A stretch of 64,000 nucleotides of DNA from assembly GCF_013839445.1 (NCBI RefSeq), contig NZ_JACDIT010000001.1:1343935-1407934 (forward strand). Direction: 5' to 3'. Origin of the DNA: Chthonobacter albigriseus (lineage in GTDB: Bacteria > Pseudomonadota > Alphaproteobacteria > Rhizobiales > Pleomorphomonadaceae). Made by a program: the position numbers and the translations under genes. The notes beneath the pieces were generated by a model, which saw only the letters and a list, made by a program, of their open reading frames with translations, had not been told where the DNA came from and made no database searches. This document shows positions 1 through 8,523 of the stretch, piece after piece (position 1 is the first letter of the stretch; every line of letters starts with the position of its first letter).

Positions 1-938
1 GCATGAGCGGCAAGCCGATCATGCTGCCCTTCCGGCATGCGATCAACGCGGGCCTCGCAGCGCTGATCGTGATCCTGATCATCGTGCTGGTGCAGACCGA
101 AAGCCACTTCGTCTTCTGGCTGATCGTCATCGCCTCGCTGGTTTTCGGCGGGCTGATCATCATCCCGATCGGCGGCGCGGACATGCCGGTGGTCGTCTCG
201 ATGCTGAACAGCTACTCCGGCTGGGCGGCTGCGGGCATCGGCTTCACGCTCGGCAACACGGCGCTGATCGTCACCGGCGCGCTGGTCGGCTCGTCGGGCG
301 CGATCCTCTCCTACATCATGTGCAAGGGCATGAACCGGAGCTTCATCTCCGTCATCCTCGGCGGCTTCGGCGGCGAGACCGCCGGCCCCGGCGGTGGGGC
401 GGTGGAGCAGCGTCCGGTGAAGCAGGGCTCGGCCGAGGACGCGGCCTTCATCATGAAGAACGCGTCCAAGGTCATCATCGTGCCGGGCTACGGCATGGCG
501 GTGGCGCAGGCCCAGCACGCGCTCCGCGAGATGGCCGACAAGCTGAAGCACGAGGGCGTGGAGGTGAAATACGCCATCCACCCCGTGGCGGGCCGCATGC
601 CCGGCCACATGAACGTGCTCTTGGCCGAGGCGAACGTGCCCTACGACGAGGTCTTCGAACTGGAGGACATCAACTCCGAGTTCGCCCAGGCCGACGTCGC
701 CTTCGTGATCGGCGCCAACGACGTGACGAACCCGGCGGCCAAGACCGACAAGTCCTCGCCGATCTACGGCATGCCGATCCTGGACGTGGAGAAGGCCGGC
801 ACCGTGCTCTTCATCAAGCGCGGCATGGGCTCCGGCTACGCCGGCGTGGAGAACGAACTGTTCTTCCGCGACAACACCATGATGCTGTTCGCGGACGCCA
901 AGAAGATGGTCGAGAGCATCGTCAAGAACCTGGAGTGA
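1..938 (+). CDS. pntB: NAD(P) transhydrogenase subunit beta, 3' part
   Basis: C-terminal part of the proton-translocating NAD(P) transhydrogenase beta subunit, which passes hydride between NADH and NADP+ at the inner membrane. The gene is cut by the window edge: 311 residues are readable from an internal ATG at position 3, against about 460 for the family. Visible residues 10-115 are hydrophobic helices of the membrane domain. A glycine-rich linker near 120 leads into the soluble NADP(H)-binding domain III, with [10 protein letters not shown] near 165, [15 protein letters not shown] and GANDVTNP, all family signatures. A hairpin terminator follows the stop directly, so this is the last gene of its operon. 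pntA should lie upstream, outside the window. Confidence 0.97.
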   Translation, partial: MSGKPIMLPFRHAINAGLAALIVILIIVLVQTESHFVFWLIVIASLVFGGLIIIPIGGADMPVVVSMLNSYSGWAAAGIGFTLGNTALIVTGALVGSSGAILSYIMCKGMNRSFISVILGGFGGETAGPGGGAVEQRPVKQGSAEDAAFIMKNASKVIIVPGYGMAVAQAQHALREMADKLKHEGVEVKYAIHPVAGRMPGHMNVLLAEANVPYDEVFELEDINSEFAQADVAFVIGANDVTNPAAKTDKSSPIYGMPILDVEKAGTVLFIKRGMGSGYAGVENELFFRDNTMMLFADAKKMVESIVKNLE

Positions 939-976
939 ACGGACGCTGTCCGCCGCTCGAGGCCGACTGATCAGGC

Positions 977-1004
977 AAGGCCCCGGTGCAGACCGGGGCC
1001 TTTT
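977..1004 (+). terminator. Rho-independent terminator after pntB
   Basis: Perfect ten-pair stem AAGGCCCCGG / CCGGGGCCTT around a six-base loop, ending in a short T run 40 bp after the pntB stop. It separates pntB from the minus-strand genes that follow. Confidence 0.8.
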
Positions 1005-1019
1005 GCATGCCGCCCGCCG

Positions 1020-1430
1020 TCAGCGCCGCTCCAGGTGGATCGGCTCCCGATCCTCCGGCAGCCTTTGCGGCGCGCGCAAGCCCATGCTGTTCCGCCGCGC
1101 TTCGGCCAGCGTCACCGGCTGAGGCGGCCGCTGTGTGAGGGTCGCCACCCTGAGGAGCCGGCCGACGAGCCCCCCGGAGATGGCCACGAGCCAGTAGACC
1201 GCCGTGAAGTAGTAGAGCGCCGCCAGACCAAAGCCGTCTTCCGCGCCGTGCACCAGGCCTACGCCGACGAACAGCGGGATGGCCAGCACGCTGGCAAACA
1301 GTAGCCGCAGCGTGCTGAGATAGGACTGGTAGAAGCAGTCGGCCGCCAACCCGGTGGTCTCACGGAAGAACCCGACGAGGATGCCCGTGATGAACACGGC
1401 AAGCACTACCATATCGAGATAGGCAAGCAT
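1020..1430 (-). CDS. Hypothetical small membrane protein
   Basis: A 136-residue protein I do not recognise. Four hydrophobic stretches, roughly residues 4-22, 42-60, 68-88 and a shorter one ending near 92, look like membrane helices. The C-terminal 45 residues are polar, basic and proline-rich, and should lie outside the bilayer. The ATG start has a good ribosome binding site (GGAG, 8 bases away). It reads toward pntB and would share the pntB terminator region. Coding bias matches the neighbours. The function is unknown; family membership would need a profile search. Confidence 0.7.
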   Translation of the reverse strand: MLAYLDMVVLAVFITGILVGFFRETTGLAADCFYQSYLSTLRLLFASVLAIPLFVGVGLVHGAEDGFGLAALYYFTAVYWLVAISGGLVGRLLRVATLTQRPPQPVTLAEARRNSMGLRAPQRLPEDREPIHLERR

Positions 1431-1638
1431 GGCGGGGCTCCGGGACAGGGTTCTGCCGGAAATACTGAGCCGTGCGCGTTAAGGCGACGTTGCGAACCGG
1501 AAGATTCTGCGGGAAGGGGCGGCCCTGCTGCATCGCTGCGCCAATCGAGAGCCGGCGGGTGTAGAGGCGGCCGAACCCGAAACCGAACACGAGCACGGCC
1601 GGGATGCCGAAGCCGATTTCCAGACCCGGAACGGCCAC
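1360..1638 (-). CDS. Possible small hydrophobic protein, uncertain
   Basis: An open frame of 92 codons from a GTG directly downstream of the TPR gene. Only its first 30 residues look protein-like: a hydrophobic, glycine- and phenylalanine-rich segment (PGLEIGFGIPAVLVFGFGFG) followed by basic residues. The remainder overlaps the next gene by 71 bp and has no protein-like composition. There is no strong ribosome binding site. It may be a short membrane peptide whose stop was lost, or a non-coding frame. Confidence 0.25.
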   Translation of the reverse strand: MAVPGLEIGFGIPAVLVFGFGFGRLYTRRLSIGAAMQQGRPFPQNLPVRNVALTRTAQYFRQNPVPEPRHACLSRYGSACRVHHGHPRRVLP

Positions 1639-1694
1639 GACGTCGACTTCGAACGAACCGGAGTCGATCGTATCGGACGATCCCTGCCTGGTCT

Positions 1695-2540
1695 TCAGCT
1701 CACCGGGGTGGTCCTGAGGGCCTCGCGCGCAGGCTGGTAGCTGGGGTCCAGCACCGTGGCGCGCGTGATCGAGTTGCGCCCGCTGGACACGTCGCCGGTG
1801 CGGATCTGCGCGATCCCGAGACCCGTCCAGAACGGCGCGGAATTCTTGTTGCGATTGACCGCGGCGGCGAAATCGGTCAGCGCATCATTGTCCGACCCGA
1901 TCGCAAGCCGGCTGTTGCCCCGCGAATAGTAGGGCTCGGAGGCATTCGGATTGAGCGCGATGGCGACGTCGAAGTCGGCGATGGCGCGGACATGGTCGCC
2001 TTGCGCCTGATAGATCAGGCCGCGGTTGTAGTAGCCGAACGGATCGGACGTGTTGAGCCGGATCGCGCTGTTGAAGTCCTCCAGCGCCACCTGCGGCTGG
2101 CCGGCCTGGCGGTAGAGCGTGCCGCGACCGAGATAGGCAGGTGCATAGGACGGGTTGAGCTGGAGCGCCTGGTTGTAGTCGTTGAGGGCCTGCTGGTTCC
2201 GCTGCAGCCGCCGATAGACCAGCGCCCGGTTGGCGTAGGCCTGATGGAACTGGGGATTGAGCTGGATCGCCGTGGTGAAGTCGGCGACCGCCTCCTCCAG
2301 ACGTCCGGCCTGACCGAACGCCGTGCCGCGCACGTTGTAGGCGCCCGCGTCCTGCGGATTGCGCTGGATCACCGCTGTCAGCGAGCCGATGTTGGCTTCC
2401 GACCCCGCGCTCGGATCGGCGGGCACCGTGTCGAGGCTGGAGGGCGAACCGCCGCTCTGGCAGGCCGCCAGGCCGAGCGCAACGGCGAGGGCGGCCGTTC
2501 GGATGGCGGCGCCCCGCACAGATACCTGGGTCGACGTCAT
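1695..2540 (-). CDS. TPR-repeat lipoprotein
   Basis: A 281-residue exported lipoprotein. Residues 1-26 form a signal peptide ending in a lipobox (LAAC) with the acylated cysteine at residue 27. From about residue 55 to 265 there are six to seven tetratricopeptide repeats with the usual W/Y-G-A-Y pattern (for example AIQLNP, ALQLNP, AIRLNT and AIALNP at repeat ends). TPRs are protein-interaction scaffolds, and related alphaproteobacterial proteins sit in the periplasm or outer membrane. I chose the second of two nearby ATGs because GAGGAG lies nine bases before it and would abut the first. The partner is unknown. Confidence 0.85.
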   Translation of the reverse strand: MTSTQVSVRGAAIRTAALAVALGLAACQSGGSPSSLDTVPADPSAGSEANIGSLTAVIQRNPQDAGAYNVRGTAFGQAGRLEEAVADFTTAIQLNPQFHQAYANRALVYRRLQRNQQALNDYNQALQLNPSYAPAYLGRGTLYRQAGQPQVALEDFNSAIRLNTSDPFGYYNRGLIYQAQGDHVRAIADFDVAIALNPNASEPYYSRGNSRLAIGSDNDALTDFAAAVNRNKNSAPFWTGLGIAQIRTGDVSSGRNSITRATVLDPSYQPAREALRTTPVS

Positions 2541-2661
2541 TGCCAGCATCTCCTCGTTCCAGGCGCCGCGGCCCCACGACGCGTGCAGACCAATACCGGC
2601 AGATGATTCGACCGCCGCCGGCTACGAAAGGGTGCATTCATCGCATAGGTGCAGACACGAC

Positions 2662-2698
2662 AAAAGAGACGACCGCAGGGGCCGCCTCTCGTCGTCTC
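2662..2698 (-). terminator. Terminator after rpsU
   Basis: On the minus strand the stem GAGACGAC / GTCGTCTC closes a 17-base loop and is followed by TTTT, 41 bp beyond the rpsU stop. Confidence 0.65.
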
Positions 2699-2738
2699 GC
2701 AGAAAGCGTGGTGTCGAAGCCGTGTCGGGGCGCCGCGA

Positions 2739-2966
2739 TCAGCGGGCGCGGCCCTTGACGGTCAGCAGGCCTTCGCGCTGGGCGCGCTTGCGGGCCAGCT
2801 TGCGCGACCGGCGAACGGCTTCCGCCTTTTCGCGCGCCTTCTTCTCGGACGGCTTCTCATAGTGGCCGCGAAGCTTCATCTCGCGGAAGATGCCCTCACG
2901 CTGCATCTTCTTCTTGAGCGCCTTGAGAGCCTGGTCGACGTTGTTGTCGCGAACGAGTACCTGCAC
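2739..2966 (-). CDS. rpsU: 30S ribosomal protein S21
   Basis: Small-subunit ribosomal protein bS21, 75 residues, which helps the 30S subunit engage mRNA. The product begins with [20 protein letters not shown] and ends in the lysine/arginine-rich tail typical of alphaproteobacterial S21. A longer frame opens at 3056, but homology starts at the GTG at 2966, with GGGAAG upstream on the minus strand, so I use that start. It stands alone, with a likely promoter about 160 bp upstream and its own terminator. The first 30 codons of the longer frame would be leader sequence. Confidence 0.93.
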   Translation of the reverse strand: MQVLVRDNNVDQALKALKKKMQREGIFREMKLRGHYEKPSEKKAREKAEAVRRSRKLARKRAQREGLLTVKGRAR

Positions 2967-3123
2967 GCGTGATCTTCCCGTAGCCCGTCTCTTCAAGCGG
3001 TGTCCGTGTCCAGGGGCGGCTTGGCCGTCCGGATGGTCGATCACCTGAAGCGACAATCGAAACTGTGATCTTGGGGAGGCGCCTCAGCCTCCGCCGCGGT
3101 GATGCCACCGCACGAGTGGTGGG

Positions 3124-3152
3124 TGTCTAGCAAAAGACCGCGCCGCTGTCCA
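3124..3152 (-). promoter_or_regulatory. Putative sigma-70 promoter of rpsU
   Basis: On the minus strand TGGACA and TAGACA are separated by exactly 17 bp. Transcription would start near 3117 and give a leader of about 150 nt before the rpsU GTG. The match is moderate. Confidence 0.4.
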
Positions 3153-3197
3153 CCGCACGCGGACGAAAATCCGCCTGTCATGACCGGAGTCCGCCGT

Positions 3198-4286
3198 TCA
3201 GCGCGCGAAGGGCGTGACCCGGTTCACGTGCCCCATCTTGCGGCCCGGCCGCGCCGCCGCCTTCCCGTAGAGATGCAGCCGAGCCTGCGGATCGGAAACG
3301 ATCGCGGCGTAGTCGTGCGCCTCGTCGCCGATCAGGTTGACCATGCTGACGTCGCCGATGCGGTCAACCGCGCCGAGCGGCCAGCCGGCGATCGCCCGGA
3401 CGTGGTTCTCGAACTGCGAGGTGACCGCCCCGTCCTCCGTCCAGTGCCCGGAATTGTGCACCCGCGGCGCCAGTTCGTTGACGACCAGCCGCTCGCCGGC
3501 CCCATCGCGCACCACGAACATCTCCACCCCGAGCACCCCGACGTAGTCGAGCGCCTCGGCAATCCGCCGGCCGAGATCGCGCGCCGCCGCGCGGGTCTCC
3601 GCACCGATGCCCGCCGGGATCGTCGTCTCCTTCAGGATGTGGTGCTCGTGCCGGTTCTCGCCGATCTCGTAGACCAGCGTTTCCCTACCGATCCCCCGCA
3701 CGACAATGGCCGAGACCTCTACGGCGAAGGGCACGAACCCCTCCAGGATCGCGGGCGAGGCGAAGTGCCTGAAGGCGGCGCGCGCCTCCTCGATCGTCGC
3801 CACCTTGGCCTGGCCCTTGCCGTCGTAGCCGAAGCGCCGCGTCTTCAGGATCGCCGGCAGCCCGGTCACCGCGATCGCGGCTTCCAGATCGTCCGCGCTG
3901 TCGACCGCGGCGAACGGGGCGACGTCGACACCGGCCTCCCGGAGGAAGGTCTTCTCGAAAACGCGATCCTGCGTGGTGGAGAGCGCCCGCGCATCGGGGT
4001 AGAGCGGCTGGCGCAGACCGAGAATCTCGGCCGTGCGGGCCGGCACGTTCTCGAACTCGTAGGTGACGACGTCGACGAGACCAGCGAACCTGTCGAGCGC
4101 CTCGGCATCCTCGTAGGCCGCGATCGTGTGCGCGCCGGCGACCTCGAAGGCCGGGCTCGACGGGTCCGGGCAGTAAACGTGGACGTGGAAGCCCAGCCGC
4201 GCGGCGGCGAGCGCCACCATGCGGCCGAGTTGGCCGCCGCCGAGAATGCCGATGGTGGAGCCGGGGGGCAGCGGATCACGCGCCAT
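3198..4286 (-). CDS. purK: N5-carboxyaminoimidazole ribonucleotide synthase
   Basis: ATP-dependent carboxylation of aminoimidazole ribonucleotide (AIR) to N5-CAIR in purine synthesis, in the cytoplasm. The 362-residue length is normal. The N-terminal dinucleotide-binding-like motif [11 protein letters not shown] is at residues 13-23, the ATP-grasp core follows ([12 protein letters not shown] near 150, EGFVPF near 178), and the C-terminal signature [18 protein letters not shown] is near 265. The start overlaps the end of purE by 11 bp, so the two are translationally linked, purE first. Together they form the two-enzyme bacterial route from AIR to CAIR. Confidence 0.97.
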   Translation of the reverse strand: MARDPLPPGSTIGILGGGQLGRMVALAAARLGFHVHVYCPDPSSPAFEVAGAHTIAAYEDAEALDRFAGLVDVVTYEFENVPARTAEILGLRQPLYPDARALSTTQDRVFEKTFLREAGVDVAPFAAVDSADDLEAAIAVTGLPAILKTRRFGYDGKGQAKVATIEEARAAFRHFASPAILEGFVPFAVEVSAIVVRGIGRETLVYEIGENRHEHHILKETTIPAGIGAETRAAARDLGRRIAEALDYVGVLGVEMFVVRDGAGERLVVNELAPRVHNSGHWTEDGAVTSQFENHVRAIAGWPLGAVDRIGDVSMVNLIGDEAHDYAAIVSDPQARLHLYGKAAARPGRKMGHVNRVTPFAR

Positions 4287-4782
4287 CGACGGGCACCTCC
4301 GCGACGGCGGCGGTCTGCGCCGCGCGCCAGGCGTCGAGCCGGCCAGCGAGCGCCTCGTCGGAAAGGGCGAGCACGGCCGCGGCCAGCAGCGCGGCGTTGA
4401 TCGCGCCCGCCTTGCCGATCGCCAGCGTGCCGACGGGTATGCCGCCGGGCATCTGAACGATGGAATGGAGGCTGTCGACGCCCTTGAGCGCGTGGCTTTC
4501 CACGGGTACGCCGAGCACCGGCAGCGGCGTCATCGCCGCCGTCATGCCCGGCAGGTGCGCCGCGCCGCCAGCGCCGGCGATGATCACCTTGAACCCGGCC
4601 GCCTTGGCGCCCTTGGCGAAGGCGACCAGTCGGTCCGGCGTCCGGTGCGCCGACACGATCTGCGCGGCATGCGCGACGCCGAGCGCGTCGAGCGTGTCGG
4701 CGGCGTGTTTCATGGTGGCCCAGTCGGACTGGCTCCCCATGATGATGGCGACGGGCGGAGGCGGTGTCTCTGTCGCGGTCAT
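4276..4782 (-). CDS. purE: N5-carboxyaminoimidazole ribonucleotide mutase
   Basis: Class I PurE, 168 residues, which isomerises the N5-CAIR made by PurK to CAIR. Family motifs are all present: [10 protein letters not shown] near residue 15, SAHRTPDR near 44, and [11 protein letters not shown] near 70, which line the substrate site. The frame is open to 4857, but homology begins at the ATG at 4782. It is the first gene of the purE-purK pair, with a candidate promoter about 60-90 bp upstream. Confidence 0.96.
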   Translation of the reverse strand: MTATETPPPPVAIIMGSQSDWATMKHAADTLDALGVAHAAQIVSAHRTPDRLVAFAKGAKAAGFKVIIAGAGGAAHLPGMTAAMTPLPVLGVPVESHALKGVDSLHSIVQMPGGIPVGTLAIGKAGAINAALLAAAVLALSDEALAGRLDAWRAAQTAAVAEVPVDGA

Positions 4783-4841
4783 GGGCGCTTCAGGTCCCGG
4801 TGAGGAGAGGGGGCCGTCGGGCGCGACGGCACGCAGGTCGG

Positions 4842-4870
4842 TGCCTAGACGCAGCACGCCGGCTTGGCAA
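4842..4870 (-). promoter_or_regulatory. Putative purEK promoter
   Basis: On the minus strand TTGCCA and TAGGCA are separated by 17 bp, about 60 bp before the purE start. The -35 match is good and the -10 match is weak. Confidence 0.35.
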
Positions 4871-4896
4871 GCCCGCAGGCCGCAGGGCCCGGCCGC

Positions 4897-5103
4897 TCAG
4901 GCGATGATGTCGGGGACGATCTGGTCTTCCAGGAACTGGATGCGGTCCTTCAGCACCAGCTTGCGCTTCTTCAGCCGCTGGATCTGGATGGTGTCGTTGG
5001 TACCGAGCGTCACCATGGCCGAGATCGCAGCGTCGAGATCCCGGTGTTCCTGCCTGAGGCGCGCCAATTCCACGCGCACCGCCTGCTCATCGTGCTCGGT
5101 CAT
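4897..5103 (-). CDS. YdcH-like DUF465 protein
   Basis: A 68-residue, probably cytoplasmic protein of the YdcH/DUF465 family. It is almost entirely alpha-helical with heptad-like leucines and charged residues. The RLKKRKLVLKDRIQFLEDQI segment at residues 43-62 is the family hallmark. The family is common and often multi-copy in Hyphomicrobiales, and its function is not established. A second member lies at 6957. The much longer open frame upstream of the ATG is an artefact of high GC. Confidence 0.85.
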   Translation of the reverse strand: MTEHDEQAVRVELARLRQEHRDLDAAISAMVTLGTNDTIQIQRLKKRKLVLKDRIQFLEDQIVPDIIA

Positions 5104-5530
5104 ACGCCGCCTACCCCTGCGAACACGCCCTACCCCCGCGGGAACCGCCGGCCTCGCGTTCCCGACCGTGGTCAATCGCCCTTCTATAGCAGAAGCCGCG
5201 GCCCTTTTCATGGGGGAAGAAGAGAAGCGACCTCCCCCCGATGGGAGCAAGGTCGCTTCAAGGAGGCGGTCGAGAGTTCGGCCGGGTGTCCGGGCTGCCG
5301 GCAAGGTGGAGCCGTTCCGCAGGCAGGACAGTCGGCCGAACGGGGCGACGCTGCGACGCGGTTGGAGCGGCCGCAACCCCCAAACGGGTGATGCCGGTCA
5401 GACCTGAGCGACGCGGGGCCCGCCCCCCGAAGAGGCTCGACACGGGAAGCCATACCGAGAACTGGGCATGCAAAGGCTTGGCTTGCGCTTTAGTTCTCAT
5501 TTCAGCCCTTTGCGGTCTTCGAGGCTCCTT
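5104..5530. other. 427-bp noncoding gap with hairpin
   Basis: Divergent intergenic region between the DUF465 gene (minus) and the exported protein gene (plus). The only clear structure is a ten-pair hairpin, GAAGCGACCT at 5224-5233 with AGGTCGCTTC at 5250-5259, with an inner CTCCC/GGGAG pairing. It lacks a T run on the plus strand, so it is not an obvious terminator. No RNA family is recognised, and the open frames across the gap are arginine/proline-rich shadows. Confidence 0.5.
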
Positions 5531-6247
5531 ATGAAAACTCGTTGTCAAATACTGCTTGCCGCAGCTGTTTTGCTCTCCGGATCGCAAGGATCATGGGCCG
5601 CGGCGACGCTCACCAACGACAGGGCGGCTTGGACAGCCGCCAATCCGCAGGCGCAGGTCACGAACGGTTTCGGAGCGATCGGCTCGGCAAAGCAGACCGT
5701 CACGCTATCCGGTGGCGGAACGGTGTCGTCGAACATCCCACGTTGGATCTTTGCCGTCCCGTTCGACGGTTGGGCGAGCGATCGTTGGCTCGGCGGATAC
5801 GCCGGCAGCGTTTGGCAGCTTTGGTCGACAGGGAGTAACCAGTTCGGGTCCGGGGGCGCCAGTCCGCAAAGTTTCACATTCAACTTCAGTGCGCCGATGA
5901 AGGCCTTCTCATTTCTGATCGCGCCGATCTCTCAGGGCGTACCCGGCGGACTCACGTTCTACACGGCTCCTGTGAAGCTCATGCTCTCAACGGGCGAGGC
6001 CCTGACAGCGAATGCGACATCGCAGATGACCCAGGGCTCGGGAACCTTCTTCGGCTGGTCCGGCGGCTCGGGGGTGACCTCCTTCACCGTCAGTCAGCCG
6101 TTCGGGGGTCTGGGCATCGCCCGTTTCGCCGGCGTCGCCGAGCCGGTTGCAGTGCCAGGACCTGAAATGGGTACGGGAGCATCAGCTGTCGGAGCGCTCC
6201 TTCTGAGCTTCCTCGCCTGGCGGCGCAGAAATCCGGCCCGAGCCTGA
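5531..6247 (+). CDS. Exported protein with PEP-CTERM-like sorting tail
   Basis: A 238-residue secreted protein. Residues 1-23 are a signal peptide (basic start, hydrophobic LLAAAVLL core, AWAA-like cleavage). The body is rich in Gly, Ser, Thr and aromatics, as in beta-rich surface proteins. The C-terminus has VPGPE, then about 17 hydrophobic residues, then WRRR, which is the architecture of PEP-CTERM/VPxxP sorting signals used by exosortase-type systems. The start has GAGG six bases upstream. Base composition is visibly less GC-rich than the flanks, and gaps lie on both sides, which suggests acquisition. No exosortase gene is in the window. The exact function is unknown. Confidence 0.75.
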   Translation: MKTRCQILLAAAVLLSGSQGSWAAATLTNDRAAWTAANPQAQVTNGFGAIGSAKQTVTLSGGGTVSSNIPRWIFAVPFDGWASDRWLGGYAGSVWQLWSTGSNQFGSGGASPQSFTFNFSAPMKAFSFLIAPISQGVPGGLTFYTAPVKLMLSTGEALTANATSQMTQGSGTFFGWSGGSGVTSFTVSQPFGGLGIARFAGVAEPVAVPGPEMGTGASAVGALLLSFLAWRRRNPARA

Positions 6248-6956
6248 CGTTCGGCTGGCTTCGGCCGACGCGCCGGCGACCCACTTGCCGGGGATAGCGG
6301 GCGCAAGCCCCTCCCGGCCCGGGATCGCCTCCGATCGCGCCGCCGTCAGCCTCCCCATGAAGAGCGCCTCGATGGCCTCGCCGAACTGCGCGTCGGCTCC
6401 CGGCGCCAGCACACGGAGCCGCTCGCGCCCCGCCGAGACGACCTGCCCGCTGGTCTCCAGCAAAGCGTTCGTGGCGATCGAAGGACATGGAGACGAAAAG
6501 GCGCCAGTGACGCCGTTCGATTGCGGCAGGCCTCGTCAAAGTAGCGAAGGTAGAACCACCGTCTCAAGCCGATCGCGCTCCAGGGTTGCCGATTTGTTTG
6601 CACCGGCCCGGTCGCTCGATGCTCCGTCCTTGTTGCGTGGGATTGCAGCTTACGGAGGCTACCAAACCGGTCGGCCGCATGGCACCATGACCGTGTCGGC
6701 TACCCTTTCGCCCGCAACGCGCCCAGGTGCGCACCGCGCCCGCGGGGAGCCGATCCGGAGGTAGCAGCGCGTTCCTGCCCGGCGGCATCCACCGCCCGGA
6801 GCCTTCTGCGATTGCTCAAATTATTGAAATATTCTTACCGTGCTGCTTGTGGATTATTTTGAAAGTTGCGCCTTGAACGCCTTCCGTGTCGACTCCATCT
6901 CATTTCCGTGACATCATTGTCACGTTGGACATGCGATCAACGGAAGGAGGTTCCAG
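6248..6956. other. 709-bp noncoding, relatively AT-rich gap
   Basis: No convincing gene on either strand. GC drops to about half between 6800 and 6900. A minus-strand frame from about 6535 to 6182 has somewhat protein-like composition in its middle but no start or homology I recognise. The last 60 bp hold the dyad at 6907-6924 and the strong ribosome binding site of the next gene. Confidence 0.5.
6907..6924. promoter_or_regulatory. Perfect dyad upstream of DUF465 gene
   Basis: CGTGACATCATTGTCACG is a perfect seven-base inverted repeat around TCAT, 32 bp before the ATG at 6957. The core TGACA-N4-TGTCA has the 5-4-5 geometry of Fnr/Crp-type sites, though the sequence is not the Fnr consensus. 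The site and its regulator are inferred. Confidence 0.4.
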
Positions 6957-7142
6957 ATGTCGATCCAGTCGCACATAGCTGAGCTTGAACGTCGTCATGC
7001 CGCACTGGAGCGGCAACTCGAAGAGGCGTCGCAACACCCCAGTGTGGACCCGATCCAGGTCAAAGAGCTCAAGCGACGGAAACTTCATCTCAAGGACGAG
7101 ATCGCACGCCTAGTCGTGGGAGAACCCGCTTCACTGCACTGA
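6957..7142 (+). CDS. DUF465 small helical protein, second copy
   Basis: A 61-residue protein of the same YdcH/DUF465 family as the gene at 4897-5103. Both share the C-terminal pattern V-K-E-L-K-R-R-K-L-x-L-K-D-E-I (residues 39-53 here). The predicted helices are amphipathic. It has one of the strongest ribosome binding sites in the window (GGAAGGAGG, about 6 bases before the ATG), and the dyad at 6907 lies just upstream, so expression may be strong and controlled. It sits alone, with minus-strand genes following. Confidence 0.85.
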   Translation: MSIQSHIAELERRHAALERQLEEASQHPSVDPIQVKELKRRKLHLKDEIARLVVGEPASLH

Positions 7143-7291
7143 CGACCGGAGAGGCCCGCAAACGCCACGGCGGCGGGTAGCCGGCGGATGCCGGCACGGA
7201 TCGACGTGCTGCTTTCAAAGGGAAGCACATCACCGAACGCCTCGGACCTCGCGCCCGGGGCGTTCTTGCGTTTGAGCCGCGCCCTGCGACT

Positions 7292-8470
7292 TCAGAGGGC
7301 TGGCGCGGTTGTCGGTGCGACCTCGCGGACCGGATCCGCGGGAGCGGGAGCCGCCATACCGGTGCGATGGCTCTTCTCGGCGCGGACGGCCCAGTCGAGC
7401 CCCCACGCGATCGCGACCTGGATCAGGATGCCCGCGGCGAGCAGCCCCACCTGGGCGGTGACGGAGGGCGCGAACACCCGCATCACCACCTGCCCCGTCA
7501 TCGACAACGCCGTCCCCACCCAGAACACCACCAGCGCGTGGCGGCCGATCAGCGCCAGCGGGTTGGCGGTCGATACCGACCGCAGCCACCCCATCAGCGG
7601 GCTGTGTCCGACCACGTAGGCCAGCGACAGGACGTGCGTCAGCCGCCCAAGCGCCACCCAGGGCTTCTCGTTGATCTGGATGTTGTGCGGCAACAGCGGC
7701 ACTTCCGGGATCAGGCCGTAGAGATTGTAGCGATGATAGAGGCCAGCGCCGATGAGATAGGCGACGGCCACCCAGAACAGCGGGCGCGAATAGGGCACCG
7801 GCGTCTGCCCCGCCAGCACGCGCGCGCCGACGAAGAAGCCGATCGCGAACAGGATCTGCCAGGCGAACGGGTTGAAGAACCAGCCGCCCTCGGTCGGGTA
7901 GTTCGGCACGTTCCAGCCGTAGACGTTGGTGGCGAAGTAGATCACGACCGAGGTGGCCAACATCAGGCCGAGGCTTCGGCTGGCCAGCCACATCAACACC
8001 GGCAGGAACAGCAGCAGGCACACGTACATCGGCAGGATGTTGTGGTAGCCGATCTGGTGCGTCATCGTCGCAAGCCCGATCAGCCCCTTGGCGGGCTCGG
8101 CCAGCAGCGGGGCGATGTTGATCGTCTCCAGGAGATCCGGCGCGCCGAGCCGGACAGCCCCGAACGACATGATCCCGAGCCCGACCACGATCGAGGCGAG
8201 ATGGGCGACATAGAGCGTTCCGGCTCGCTTCACCACCTTGGCCATGGAAAGCAGGCGCGCCCCTTGCGCGAACCGCGGAAAATAGGCGAAGGCGGCCGCG
8301 ATCCCGGCCAGCAGCACGAAGGTTTCGGCGGAGTCGCTGAGGCCGAAGTTCTTGTGTGTCATCGGCTCCAGGACATTGCCCGGGACGTGGTTGATGAAAA
8401 TCGAGATCAGCGCGAGACCGCGCAGGATATCGATGCGGTGATCCCGCGCACCGAGACTCTTGACCGCCAT
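7292..8470 (-). CDS. OpgC-family membrane acyltransferase
   Basis: A 392-residue integral membrane protein of the OpgC family (PF10129), whose characterised members add succinyl groups to osmoregulated periplasmic glucans. It starts RDHRIDILRGLALISIFINHVPGN (residues 9-32), the diagnostic N-terminal helix with an Arg-Asp-Arg-Gly motif. About ten hydrophobic segments follow. WFFNPFAWQILFAIGF near residue 200 is typical of the family. The C-terminal 35 residues are cytoplasmic, rich in Ala and Pro. No glucan synthase (ndvB/opgH) is nearby, so the acceptor is inferred from family only. Confidence 0.85.
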   Translation of the reverse strand: MAVKSLGARDHRIDILRGLALISIFINHVPGNVLEPMTHKNFGLSDSAETFVLLAGIAAAFAYFPRFAQGARLLSMAKVVKRAGTLYVAHLASIVVGLGIMSFGAVRLGAPDLLETINIAPLLAEPAKGLIGLATMTHQIGYHNILPMYVCLLLFLPVLMWLASRSLGLMLATSVVIYFATNVYGWNVPNYPTEGGWFFNPFAWQILFAIGFFVGARVLAGQTPVPYSRPLFWVAVAYLIGAGLYHRYNLYGLIPEVPLLPHNIQINEKPWVALGRLTHVLSLAYVVGHSPLMGWLRSVSTANPLALIGRHALVVFWVGTALSMTGQVVMRVFAPSVTAQVGLLAAGILIQVAIAWGLDWAVRAEKSHRTGMAAPAPADPVREVAPTTAPAL

Positions 8471-8523
8471 TGGGCGACCCCCCGTGTTCTTGTCTTTTGT
8501 CTCTGGCCGTGCGCGGCTTCAGG

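Noticed and set aside
6182-6535. Minus-strand frame resembling part of a helical protein
   Set aside because: It has no ATG, no ribosome binding site and no homology I can name. Possibly a decayed gene, but unsupported.
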